A DNA stretch of 64,000 nucleotides from Streptomyces filipinensis. GTDB lineage: Bacteria; Actinomycetota; Actinomycetes; Streptomycetales; Streptomycetaceae. Positions 23,351 through 30,863 of the stretch are shown one piece after another. The notes beneath the pieces were generated by a model. That model made no database searches. It had not been told where the DNA came from and saw only the letters and a list, made by a program, of their open reading frames with translations. The DNA lies in contig NZ_BMTD01000002.1 in the NCBI RefSeq assembly GCF_014649495.1, positions 682,001 through 746,000 of the forward strand. The letters run 5' to 3'. The stretch's first letter is position 1. Each line of letters opens with the position of its first letter. Position numbers and translations under genes: made by a program.

Positions 23351-23515
23351 TTATCGCGTCTCGCGGTGCGCGGTGTGCGCGTTGCAACGCGGGCAGTGCT
23401 TCTTCATCTCAAGACGGTCCGGGTTGTTACGCCGGTTCTTCTTGGTGATGTAGTTCCGCTCCTTGCACTCCACGCAGGCCAGCGTGATCTTCGGGCGGAC
23501 GTCGGTGGCAGCCAC
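23351..23515 (-). CDS. rpmG: 50S ribosomal protein L33 (zinc-binding form)
   Basis: This short gene encodes 54 aa: it starts with GTG at 23513-23515 ([19 protein letters not shown]) and ends HTAHRETR. Cys14, Cys17, Cys41 and Cys44 form a zinc ribbon, so this is the C+ form, as opposed to the Zur-controlled C- paralogue of Streptomyces. AGGAG lies upstream. It sits next to tRNA-Met and tRNA-Thr, as in other Streptomyces. Confidence 0.96.
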   Translation of the reverse strand: MAATDVRPKITLACVECKERNYITKKNRRNNPDRLEMKKHCPRCNAHTAHRETR

Positions 23516-23605
23516 GTGAGTGCTCCTAAGACGAACGGATGGACTGATTCAACGCAAGAAAGAGTAGCCGATCGAAGGACCGACCCCGCAATCGGCTACT
23601 GTCTG

Positions 23606-23678
23606 TAGCGGTGACCGGACTTGAACCGGTGACACAGCGATTATGAGCCGCTTGCTCTACCGACTGAGCTACACCGCT
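23606..23678 (-). tRNA. tRNA-Met (CAT)
   Basis: This is a 73-nt cloverleaf: acceptor AGCGGTG pairs with CACCGCT, discriminator A, anticodon loop CTCATAA (CAT), T loop GGTTCAAGTCC. It is probably an elongator or an Ile-lysidine type; the initiator hallmarks were not seen. Confidence 0.95.
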
Positions 23679-23724
23679 GCGATGCGATCGGAACCCGCCT
23701 TTCGACGGGAACCTCTCACACCAG

Positions 23725-23797
23725 AGCCCCAAAACGGAATCGAACCGTTGACCTTCTCCTTACCATGGAGACGCTCTGCCGACTGAGCTATTGGGGC
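23725..23797 (-). tRNA. tRNA-Thr (GGT)
   Basis: This is a 73-nt cloverleaf: acceptor GCCCCAA pairs with TTGGGGC, anticodon stem TCTCC/GGAGA, loop ATGGTAA (GGT), T loop GGTTCGATTCC. It is co-oriented with tRNA-Met 46 bp downstream and is likely co-transcribed. Confidence 0.96.
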
Positions 23798-24137
23798 GAG
23801 CGATGAAGACATTACACGGTCCGCCGCCGTTCACCCAAATCCGTATCCGGCCGCCCATCACGGCCCGCATCCCAGCCCTCGCAGCGGCCTCGTGAGTCGC
23901 GTGGACGGGGGCCCGCCGGGACGGATCCCGCGGCCACGCGCGGGTGCCGCACGTGTGCCACACGCATGCCGCACGTGACTGCCGGGGGCGGACCACGCCG
24001 GTACGACTATTGCGCCCCTGCGCGTCCCGCGCGGCTCGCCACCCTAGGCTCGACTCACTCTGCGTGATCATGGGGTTACCGGCCCCTGAATCCTCACGCG
24101 GGTCCGTCCGAGCCCCCGGCCCCGAACCTGGAGCGCG
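23798..24137. other. Intergenic region between tRNA-Thr and amidohydrolase
   Basis: This 340-bp divergent region should hold the leftward tRNA promoter and the rightward amidohydrolase promoter. No gene is visible. Short CACGTG-containing segments recur but have no clear meaning. Confidence 0.4.
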
Positions 24138-25403
24138 ATGCCCGACAGCCAGCCGCAGCCCCACCCACCGTCGAACTCCTCGGGATCCTCCGGCCAGTCC
24201 GACGTCGCCGCCCTGCTGCTGTGCGGGGCCCGGCTCACCGACGGCCGGACCGTGGACGTGCGGCTGGGCGGCGGGCGCATCGAGGCGGTGGGCACGGCCG
24301 GCAGCCTCGCGCCCGGCCCGGCCCGCACAGGCGCCACCCGCGTGGACCTGAACGGGTACCTGCTCCTCCCGGCCCCGGCCGAGCCCCACGCGCACAGTGA
24401 CACCGCGCTGTCCGCCGAGCACCCCGGGCCGGTGTCGTACGCCCCCGAGGACGTCCAGCGCCGGGCGACGGAGGCGGCTCTGCTGCAGCTCGGGCACGGG
24501 GCGACGGCGGCACGCGCGCACGTGCGCGTGGGTGATGTCCAGGGCCTCGGCGCACTGGGTGCCGTCCTGCAGGCGCGGCGCTCGCTGCGCGGGCTGGCGG
24601 AGCTGGCGACGGTGGCCATGCCGCGGCTGCTGACCGGGGTGGCCGGGGCCGACGGGCTGGCGATGCTGCGTGACGCGGTCAAGATGGGCGCCTCCGTGGT
24701 GGGCGGCTGCCCCGACCTGGACCCCGATCCCACGGGCTATGTGGAGACGGTCCTTGAGGTGGCCTCCGAGCACGGCTGCCCGGTGGATTTGCACACGGAC
24801 GCCTCCGACCCGGCCCGCCTGTCCCGGCTCGCGGCCATGGCGGGGGGCTTGCGCCCCGGCGTGACGATCGGGCCGTGCGCCGGTCTCATGCGCCTTCCCG
24901 CCGAGGCCGCCTCACGCGCCGCCGACCAGCTCGCGGCGGCCGGCGTGACGGTCGTGTGCCTGCCCCAGGGCGGCTGCGGCGGCGCCGACCGGCGGGGCGT
25001 CGCTCCGCTCCGGCTGCTGCGCGCGGCCGGGGTGCGGGTGGCGGCCGGCAGTGGTGCCCTGCGCGACCTGTCGAACCCCGTCGGCCGCGGTGACCCGCTG
25101 GAGGCGGCGTACCTCCTCGCCTCCGCCCACGGCCTGCGCCCGCAGGACGCCTACGACGCCGTGAGCGTCTCGGCGCGCACGGCGCTGGGGCTGCCAGAGG
25201 TCCGCGTGGAGGCCGGCTTCCCCGCCGAGCTCCTGGCCGTGCGCGGCGACCGCCTGGCCGGCGCCCTGTCCCTGGCCTACAGCCGGATCGTGGTGCACCG
25301 GGGGCGGGTGGTGGCCCGCACGAGTGCGGTGCGCGAGTACTGCAACTCGGCGGCCGCGGCGGAACTCGGGCTGCCACGGCAGGGGCGCGGTGAGCTGTCA
25401 TGA
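24138..25403 (+). CDS. Amidohydrolase-superfamily protein, cytosine-deaminase-like
   Basis: The product is 421 aa. A short N-terminal Pro/Ser-rich tail precedes the beta-sandwich ends and a TIM barrel. The metal motif appears as EPHAHSD near residue 83 and a later HTDAS supplies another His. Where deaminases carry the catalytic Asp (SDNIRDPW type), this protein has GSGALRDLSNPVGRGD, so the usual metal-binding Asp appears to be missing. It may be a diverged or inactive deaminase. The substrate is unknown. Confidence 0.75.
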   Translation: MPDSQPQPHPPSNSSGSSGQSDVAALLLCGARLTDGRTVDVRLGGGRIEAVGTAGSLAPGPARTGATRVDLNGYLLLPAPAEPHAHSDTALSAEHPGPVSYAPEDVQRRATEAALLQLGHGATAARAHVRVGDVQGLGALGAVLQARRSLRGLAELATVAMPRLLTGVAGADGLAMLRDAVKMGASVVGGCPDLDPDPTGYVETVLEVASEHGCPVDLHTDASDPARLSRLAAMAGGLRPGVTIGPCAGLMRLPAEAASRAADQLAAAGVTVVCLPQGGCGGADRRGVAPLRLLRAAGVRVAAGSGALRDLSNPVGRGDPLEAAYLLASAHGLRPQDAYDAVSVSARTALGLPEVRVEAGFPAELLAVRGDRLAGALSLAYSRIVVHRGRVVARTSAVREYCNSAAAAELGLPRQGRGELS

Positions 25404-25431
25404 GGCGGCCGGGCCGACCTGAGAGCTGCCG

Positions 25432-25640
25432 GGGCGGCCCGGGAGGCAGCTGATGTCTTCTGGGCGGCCCGGGAGCCGGCTGATGCGTCTCGGGCGAGCC
25501 GGAAGCCGGCTGTTGCCCCCGGGCGGGCCGGAAGTCGGCTGCTACCCCCCGGGCGGGCCGGAAGCCGGCTGATGCGTCTCGGGCGGGCCGGAAGCCGGCT
25601 GTTGCCTCTCGGGCGGCCCGAGAGCCGGCTGGAGGGGCCT
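25432..25640. repeat. Seven-unit 30-bp tandem repeat
   Basis: Units start at 25432, 25462, 25492, 25521, 25551, 25581 and 25611, each beginning GGGCGRSCCGG and containing GCCGGCTG. The period is 30 bp (one of 29). On the minus strand the unit could encode a 10-residue repeat, but no credible start or homology supports a protein. Confidence 0.85.
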
Positions 25641-26150
25641 GGGCCTTCTCGGCCAGTCCTGAGGCAGCTGGGTCGACCTGAGGTCGCCGGTCGCCACGCG
25701 GTATCCCAGCCGCGCCGCCTGAGGTTGCTCGGGTAGCCACGAGGTACGTGAGCGGGCCCGGCGCCGCTCGGATTGCCACGAGGTATCTCCGAGACGGGCC
25801 CAGCACTGCTCGGACTGCCGCGAGGCACCTCCGAGCCGGCCTGACGCTCCTCTGGCTGCCACGAGGCGGCCTCCGAGACGGGCCTGGCGCTTCTCGGGCT
25901 GCCACGAGGTGCAGGAGCGGCCCTGGCGCTGCTCGGCTGCCACGACGTAGCCGGCCCGCCTTGCCCCCCGGCGGGCCGTCGTGGCGTTGCTGGTGCGGGT
26001 GTTGGCGGCCTGAGGGAGCGCGGATCATGCGCGCGCCGGGCAGGGGCGTGTGGCGCCAGGCGCGCGATGGCGGGCGTGCGCCCGGCGCGCTCCGGCCGTG
26101 CCGGTTAACTCGTGCGGCGGATGCGCCCCTCCCGGCGTACGGTCGGAATC
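25641..26150. other. Degenerate repeat-rich intergenic region
   Basis: This continues the tandem array with looser copies built on CTGCCACGAGG and CTCCGAGACGGGCC. Long open frames exist on both strands but have biased low-complexity translations. I see no supportable gene. Confidence 0.5.
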
Positions 26151-26807
26151 ATGCGCATTGTCATCGCTGGTGGTCATGGTCAGATCGCGCTGCGGTTGGA
26201 GCGTCTGCTCTCCGCGCGCGGAGACGAGGTCGCGGGGATCATCCGCAAGAGGGAGCAGGGCGACGATCTGCGGGCGGCCGGTGCCGAACCGGTCCTGCTC
26301 GACCTGGAGTCCGTCTCGGTCGAAGAGGTCGCGGCGCACCTGCAGGGCGCCGACGCGGCGGTCTTCGCGGCGGGCGCGGGCCCCGGCAGCGGCACGGAAC
26401 GCAAGCAGACGGTGGACAGGGGCGCGGCGGTGCTGTTCGCGGACGCGGCCGTCCGCGCGGGCGTACGCCGTTTTCTGGTGGTGTCCTCGATGGGCGCGGA
26501 TCCCGCGCACCAGGGCGAGGACGTCTTCGACGCGTACCTGCGCGCCAAGGGCGAGGCGGACGCGTACATCACCCGCCAGGAGGCCCTGGACTGGACGATC
26601 CTGCGCCCCGGTTCGCTGACGGACGACGCGGGCACGGGTCTGGTCCGTCTGGAGGCGAACACCGGGCGCGGCGCGATCCCGAGGGACGATGTCGCGGCCG
26701 TTCTCGCGGAGTTGGTGGACACCCCGGCGACGACCGGCCTGACGCTGGAGCTGATCAGCGGATCGACACCGGTGTCGGTCGCGGTGAAGTCGGTGGCGGG
26801 GAACTGA
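26151..26807 (+). CDS. NAD(P)H-binding SDR-like protein
   Basis: The product is 218 aa from the ATG at 26151, with the N-terminal nucleotide motif RIVIAGGHGQIALRL, VVSSMGAD (the SDR serine strand) and LDWTILRPGSLTDD. It is an atypical SDR of the SDR_a5/YwnB-like kind. It stands alone between a repeat region and small genes of opposite direction. Substrate unknown. Confidence 0.88.
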   Translation: MRIVIAGGHGQIALRLERLLSARGDEVAGIIRKREQGDDLRAAGAEPVLLDLESVSVEEVAAHLQGADAAVFAAGAGPGSGTERKQTVDRGAAVLFADAAVRAGVRRFLVVSSMGADPAHQGEDVFDAYLRAKGEADAYITRQEALDWTILRPGSLTDDAGTGLVRLEANTGRGAIPRDDVAAVLAELVDTPATTGLTLELISGSTPVSVAVKSVAGN

Positions 26808-26924
26808 GACCGCTCTCCGCCCCTCGAAACGACCGAACCCGCCACCCCGGCCTCGCCTGCTGCCCGCTGTCGCCCCGTCAGGCTCCGTAAGCCGGCTCCC
26901 GGCTCCCCCGGCTCCGATCCGCAC

Positions 26925-27137
26925 TCAGAACAGCGTCAGCTGCCCGGGAAACTCCGGTACCGCGTAACCGTCCAACGTCGGCTGGACGGCGTCTGGTTGC
27001 GCCTGCCGCCGGGATCCGGTGCAGGAGACGAGCTCCCCGCTCTGCCGCGCCCCGGACGGGTCGTGCCGCGCGAAGCGGCCGGCGACGACGGCGATGTCAC
27101 GGCGGCACACGGGACAGGTTCTGCGTGGGGAGGACAT
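26925..27137 (-). CDS. Small zinc-ribbon-like protein
   Basis: The product is 70 aa from the ATG at 27135-27137: MSSPRRTCPVCRRDIAVVAG. A CPVC motif and one later Cys suggest a partial zinc ribbon. The start is uncertain because the frame continues upstream. Function unknown; such short proteins are common in Streptomyces. Confidence 0.6.
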   Translation of the reverse strand: MSSPRRTCPVCRRDIAVVAGRFARHDPSGARQSGELVSCTGSRRQAQPDAVQPTLDGYAVPEFPGQLTLF

Positions 27138-27178
27138 GCCGTCAGTGTGCCCGCGGCGGCGCGCTGGCGACACCGGCG

Positions 27179-27403
27179 TCAGGTGCGGGTCTCGGCTTCC
27201 CAGCGGTCGGGTCCGACCCCGCGCCAGTCGATCAGCGGCGAGTCGGCCACCTGCTCCGGCTCGATCTCCAGCCCCGCCCGGCGCAGGAACTCCACCAGGT
27301 CCCGCACGCTGTGCGCCAGGCCGAGAATCTCGCCGTCGACCCGGACCCGGCGCCCGCCGGTCGGGGACGGCAGGTGCACGATGATGGGTCGTTTCCCGGC
27401 CAT
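27179..27403 (-). CDS. Small conserved hypothetical protein
   Basis: The product is 74 aa from the ATG at 27401-27403 (MAGKRPIIVHLPSPTGGRRV). The sequence has a compact alpha/beta look: VRVDGEILGLAHSVRDLVEF, then an acidic stretch and WRGVGPDRWE. It lies between two other leftward small genes. Not recognised. Confidence 0.6.
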   Translation of the reverse strand: MAGKRPIIVHLPSPTGGRRVRVDGEILGLAHSVRDLVEFLRRAGLEIEPEQVADSPLIDWRGVGPDRWEAETRT

Positions 27404-27447
27404 GGCTCCAGCATCGTCCGGACCGCCCGGGGCCGCACCCGGACCGG

Positions 27448-27801
27448 TCATTCCAGAAGCCCCAGCGCGGTGTCGGGCCGGCACAGCGGGCACGCGGGGA
27501 CACCTCCTTCGGTGAGGGCCCGTACCGCCTGGTCGCGCCCGACTCCCTTGCTGCGTCCGCCGGCGCTCGTACAGCCACCGAGGTGGACGTACACGGCGCT
27601 GCTGCCGTTGAGACCGCGCTCGATCAGCCACTCGGGCGCGGCCTGCCGGGACGCGAGGCGGCGGCGCCGCTCGGCCTCCCTGCGTTCCTCGTCCGCGATC
27701 CACCGGTCCATCAGCGCAAGCTGCCTCGCGGCCTGGTGTTCGACGACGCGGCGGGCGAAACGCAGCATGTCGAGACGCGTCAGCGGACGGTCTTCGTTCA
27801 C
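27448..27801 (-). CDS. DUF6233-type hypothetical protein (chromosomal copy)
   Basis: The product is 117 aa. It has an Arg/Glu-rich helix with IADEERREAERRRR, the segment APEWLIERGLNG and a Gly/Cys part (HLGGCTSAGGRSKGV, then ACPLCRPDTALGLL). The C-x-x-C and the other Cys could bind zinc. A clear homologue with the same layout lies inside the integrated element at 33326-33664. The family is widespread in Streptomyces and uncharacterised. Confidence 0.75.
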   Translation of the reverse strand: MNEDRPLTRLDMLRFARRVVEHQAARQLALMDRWIADEERREAERRRRLASRQAAPEWLIERGLNGSSAVYVHLGGCTSAGGRSKGVGRDQAVRALTEGGVPACPLCRPDTALGLLE

Positions 27802-27849
27802 GCGTTCGATTCTAGTGAAGAGACCGCGGAGTGCGACCAGCGGATGCGA

Positions 27850-27918
27850 CTGTCCCGTGCCACTGGATCTTGAGCGTTCGCCATCGGACTTTGACGGACG
27901 CGAGTTTGTGTCATCGGA
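27850..27918 (+). repeat. Left 69-bp inverted repeat
   Basis: It begins CTGTCCCGTGCCACTGG and ends TTTGTGTCATCGGA. It differs from the right copy at one base (GAG against GAC). Confidence 0.9.
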
Positions 27919-28066
27919 TCGTCACCGTTCCGTCACAAGTAGTCGCCCCACGGAACCCTGCCGCTCTCCCGCCCCATCTGCACTCACGTACCACGACCAC
28001 GCGTACCGCGGGGCAACAACCGACCACCGAAACCCGCGGACGAGACGACTCAGGGGGAACGACAGC

Positions 28067-28639
28067 ATGCGGCACAGCAACGGCATTCGCAGGGCGGCTC
28101 TGGCGACGACGGCGGTCACGGCCGTCGCGGCGGCGGTGACCGGCATCCTGCCCGGCACCGCCATGGCGGCGAGCACCACCACCTCCACCCCGCCGCCCGC
28201 CTGCTCGGCCTCCGCCCTCCAGGTCAGCGCCTGGCAGGCCGCCCACCGGCCCGTCGGGACCGGGACCGGGGCGGCGGTCGTGCAGTTCACCAACGCCTCC
28301 GAGAGGACGTGCGTCCTGAAGGGCCATCCGACGACGGTCGCGGGCGCCGGCAACGGCTCCCCCACCCACAACACCCCGCTCAAGATCACCACCACCGGCA
28401 GGGCGGCCACCGTGACGGTCCGGCCGCACGGCAAGGCGTGGGTGAAGCTGACCTTCGTCCAGGTCCAGGGGGAGGCCGACGGCTACTGCGTCTCGGGCAA
28501 GACCCCGAAGGCGTTTCCGACGATGGTCATCGGGCTGCCGCACTCCGGGAAGCACCAGGTCGCCCTGAACGACGGGTGGTGGGCCGAGTGCGACAACAAG
28601 GTGACCGTCACCCCGGTCTCGGCGGTCAAGCCTTCCTGA
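28067..28639 (+). CDS. Secreted DUF4232 protein
   Basis: The product is 190 aa from the ATG at 28067, with AGGGGG upstream. It has a clear Sec signal peptide (RRAALATT, hydrophobic run, GTAMAAS). The mature part carries the DUF4232 pattern: CSASALQVSAW, TNASERTCVLKGHPTTV, AWVKLTF and a final WAECDNKVTVTPV, with four Cys that could form disulfides. It is probably extracellular; function unknown. Long inverted repeats bracket it. Confidence 0.85.
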   Translation: MRHSNGIRRAALATTAVTAVAAAVTGILPGTAMAASTTTSTPPPACSASALQVSAWQAAHRPVGTGTGAAVVQFTNASERTCVLKGHPTTVAGAGNGSPTHNTPLKITTTGRAATVTVRPHGKAWVKLTFVQVQGEADGYCVSGKTPKAFPTMVIGLPHSGKHQVALNDGWWAECDNKVTVTPVSAVKPS

Positions 28640-28675
28640 CCTGCACGTTTACGAGGTACGGCACATAAGTACAAA

Positions 28676-28714
28676 TCAGCGGCTCAGCGCACCTTCGGTG
28701 CGCTGAGTCGCTGA
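28676..28714 (+). terminator. Terminator of the DUF4232 gene
   Basis: An 18-base stem with one mismatch (TCAGCGGCTCAGCGCACC and its complement) and a 3-nt loop lies 36 bp after the stop codon, inside the right inverted repeat. Confidence 0.85.
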
Positions 28715-28730
28715 CCTGCGGTGATCAAAC

Positions 28731-28799
28731 TCCGATGACACAAACTCGCGTCCGTCAAAGTCCGATGGCGAACGGTCAAGATCCAGTGGCACGGGACAG
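28731..28799 (-). repeat. Right 69-bp inverted repeat
   Basis: This is the reverse complement of the copy at 27850-27918 except for one base. Confidence 0.9.
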
Positions 28800-28820
28800 C
28801 GACCAGGGCCCCGACACGAC

Positions 28821-28860
28821 GAGAGCCCCGTGACCTGATCTTGCAGGTCACGGGGCTCTC
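28821..28860 (-). terminator. Terminator downstream of the left tRNA-Tyr remnant
   Basis: Perfect 17-base arms GAGAGCCCCGTGACCTG and CAGGTCACGGGGCTCTC with a 6-nt loop lie 9 bp past the tRNA 3' end. It is read as the original chromosomal tRNA terminator. Confidence 0.8.
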
Positions 28861-28868
28861 GTTCCCGT

Positions 28869-28906
28869 GTGGCGGCGCCAGGATTCGAACCTGGGAAGGC
28901 GAAGCC
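28869..28906 (-). other. attL core (38-bp direct repeat, tRNA-Tyr 3' sequence)
   Basis: These 38 bp are identical to 49947-49984. On the minus strand they encode the variable arm, T arm and 3' acceptor strand of a tRNA, ending CCTGGCGCCGCCA. The similarity to tRNA-Tyr continues on this side through the anticodon loop CTGTAAA (to about 28920); after that the 5' half is absent. Confidence 0.9.
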
Positions 28907-28971
28907 GGCAGATTTACAGCGGGCTGGTTTCACACTCCCTGAGCAGGTCTTTTAGCAGCTCCTAAACCTAT

Positions 28972-28989
28972 CGGGGGACACCTGGGGGA
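28972..28989 (+). repeat. Left copy of 18-bp subterminal direct repeat
   Basis: CGGGGGACACCTGGGGGA lies 65 bp inside attL and recurs exactly at 49787-49804 next to attR. It is a candidate integrase arm-binding site. Confidence 0.8.
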
Positions 28990-29048
28990 AACTGCCTCTC
29001 AAAGGTCTCCGGAAAGGGCCGCCCTAGGAGCACGGCCGTGTCAGGCGC

Positions 29049-29639
29049 TCAGGCGCGGCGCCATGCTTCGAAGAATCGCTCGCGGTCCTGTGACGTTTCG
29101 AACTCCCGTCGGCTGGCCAGCGCGACGCGCCATGCACTCATCTCAGCATCTCGGAGCCACAGCTCTCCCCCGTAACCGCCACTGACTCCAATGGTGCCGT
29201 TGTCGAGGGCTGAGCCGATGACCTCTGCTACGGCGATGCGCTGAGAGGGCCCTAGCTCTGCCAGGAAGCTCAGGAGGCGGGAGGCGATGCCGCCCTCATT
29301 ACCGTCATGCATGCGATCGAAGAAGGGGCCGCCCATGTTGGCAGGGTGGATGTTCCAGGCTGCGCTGCCCCCGACGTCGCGGATGCGCTCCCAGAAGCTC
29401 TTCCCTTCCGCGGTTCCCGGCAACGGAAGCGCTGCGAACAGGTCGATCAAGTGACCGTTGGCAGCGTGACTGTAGGCGGTGTCGCAGGTTGCAGCAGCGG
29501 CGATTCGGGCGACATGGCTGACAGTGAGGACACCGCCCTCGGGCCAGTCGAGCGGGGCATTGAGCTTTTCGGTGAGGTGCTGCTCTAGTTCGTCGGGCTC
29601 ATCAGGCTGTTCGCTGGCGATACGCCGGTTCACGATCAC
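29049..29639 (-). CDS. Hypothetical protein in AICE left end
   Basis: The product is 196 aa, start GTG at 29639 (IVNRRIASEQPDEPDELEQH). It looks soluble and mostly helical with a Trp-rich end (WLRDAEMSAWRVALASRREF). No domain was recognised. It is the first gene inside attL, pointing toward the left junction. The region has lower GC than the core, as do other accessory genes here. Confidence 0.6.
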   Translation of the reverse strand: MIVNRRIASEQPDEPDELEQHLTEKLNAPLDWPEGGVLTVSHVARIAAAATCDTAYSHAANGHLIDLFAALPLPGTAEGKSFWERIRDVGGSAAWNIHPANMGGPFFDRMHDGNEGGIASRLLSFLAELGPSQRIAVAEVIGSALDNGTIGVSGGYGGELWLRDAEMSAWRVALASRREFETSQDRERFFEAWRRA

Positions 29640-29796
29640 GCTAACCCCCTGCGGTGCGGTCCGAAAGTCGGACCTGTCAGCATGCCAGCGCCGGGGATCT
29701 TCGACGTGGGGGATTCAAGACGAACTGGCCCCTACCCTGGCTACTAGGGCAGGCACTGACAACCTCGCGCCGCGATGGCGTGCCCTTGGAGCAGTG

Positions 29797-29946
29797 TCAG
29801 GGCCAGTTGAGCCGAGCGTCGTCTCGCTGGCGAGGTTGGTCCGCAGGCGGGTCGACCGTATAGCCGAGCTCGCGCAGCACTTCCGCTGCCGCCTCAGCCC
29901 ACCGCGCCCTGCTCAAGGCGCGGGACGCCTGCGGCGTCGTAGACAT
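29797..29946 (-). CDS. Possible 49-aa protein
   Basis: MSTTPQASRALSRARWAEAA starts at 29946 and ends DDARLNWP. It has an amphipathic helix and no domain. It follows a broken cupin frame and could itself be part of the same decayed locus. Confidence 0.3.
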   Translation of the reverse strand: MSTTPQASRALSRARWAEAAAEVLRELGYTVDPPADQPRQRDDARLNWP

Positions 29947-29969
29947 CCCGCCCGGGCGCGAACAGGGCG

Positions 29970-30120
29970 TCACCGGCTTGACCACCCGGGGCGACTGTCC
30001 CTCTCCTCGACGAGGATCTCGCCCTTAGTCACGTAGCCGAAGAGCGGCCCGGGGTGCCAGTGCGTCGGTACACCGGGGTCACGAGGCGCCAGAGTGATCC
30101 GGACGGTGCTCGTGGCACTC
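29970..30120 (-). pseudogene. Cupin-domain fragment
   Basis: The frame reads STVRITLAPRDPGVPTHWHP then GPLFGYVTKGEILVEE, a typical cupin motif 1 with its two His residues. It runs into RPGWSSR and a stop without motif 2, and no credible N-terminus precedes it. It is judged a remnant. Confidence 0.5.
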
Positions 30121-30332
30121 GATCCGCTTGTTGCGCAGCAAGCGATGTCGGCCCCGATCGACCTCCCGAAATAGACGTCGACGCAGGGCTGGCCTGTTGT
30201 CGGACGTTCGTAACGTGTTGGTCGCCGTTGGTCACTCGTCCACGGCCCGGCCGAATTTCGATCTTGGCCCCGAGCAGCATGATTCCCACTGATTGTGCAT
30301 CGAGTGCCGTCAGTCTCCTCTAGGCTCAGCGC

Positions 30333-30863
30333 ATGGGATGGCAACAGGCCATGTGCTGGGGAGCGTTCGGCGGTTTCGCGATGGAGGCGCTTGACTTCGT
30401 GAGAGCCGTTCGCTGGCATCGAACGCTTCCTTGGAAAGTGGAGTCATCTTCTGTAGGTCCCGGGCCGGCTATCCCAACGCCCCGCAGGGAAGTAAGACCT
30501 GGGGAGGAAAACCTCCCCGCTCCGGGGGTTGCGGCGTACAGCGTGGCTGCACTGCTCCGCGTCGTCGTAGGCGGAGGCGTAGCGGCCGCCGTCGCTGCGA
30601 GCCCACCACATGCGGTGACACCGTGGATTGCGATGATCGTAGGGGCCGGAGCCCTTACAGTCCTTGAGAAGATCACGTCTCTTGTTCCACTCGTAGCACA
30701 GCTGGGTAGGGATGCAGTGATCGGAATGGTTGAACAACAGAGGGCACAACAAACACAGGTGCCCCAGCAGCCCCTATCGACTGGAAATTCACAGCCTAAC
30801 CAGAACGCACCGGGGGCATCCAATCCGACCGATACACCTGCGAGCCCTGGGGGTGCCGTGTGA
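30333..30863 (+). CDS. Membrane-associated hypothetical protein A
   Basis: The product is 176 aa. A hydrophobic start (CWGAFGGFAMEALDFV) and two likely membrane helices (AAYSVAALLRVVVGGGVAAA and WIAMIVGAGALTVLEKI) precede a Gln/Pro/Asn-rich polar tail. The stop codon overlaps the start of the next gene, so the two are translationally coupled. No family was recognised. Confidence 0.65.
   Translation: MGWQQAMCWGAFGGFAMEALDFVRAVRWHRTLPWKVESSSVGPGPAIPTPRREVRPGEENLPAPGVAAYSVAALLRVVVGGGVAAAVAASPPHAVTPWIAMIVGAGALTVLEKITSLVPLVAQLGRDAVIGMVEQQRAQQTQVPQQPLSTGNSQPNQNAPGASNPTDTPASPGGAV

Larger units (their letters stand above)
27850..28799. mobile_element. Candidate non-autonomous transposable unit with 69-bp terminal inverted repeats
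   Basis: 27850-27918 and 28731-28799 are reverse complements with one mismatch in 69 bp. Outside each end is the trinucleotide CGA (27847-27849 and 28800-28802), a possible short target duplication. The unit contains a secreted DUF4232 gene and its terminator but no transposase. The family was not recognised. It may be a MITE-like or passenger-carrying element. Confidence 0.6.

Noticed and set aside
25432..25640. The 30-bp repeats as a CRISPR array
   Set aside because: The units abut without unique spacers and no cas genes are near.
24886..26028. 380-aa minus-strand frame with 10-residue repeats
   Set aside because: It overlaps the amidohydrolase gene and the tandem repeat, has no ribosome site and no non-repetitive domain. 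Kept only as a repeat.
28869..28906. The 38-bp repeat as a chance match of two tRNA genes
   Set aside because: Both copies are truncated tRNA, exactly flank the integrase-bearing segment and each has its own terminator, as expected for att sites.
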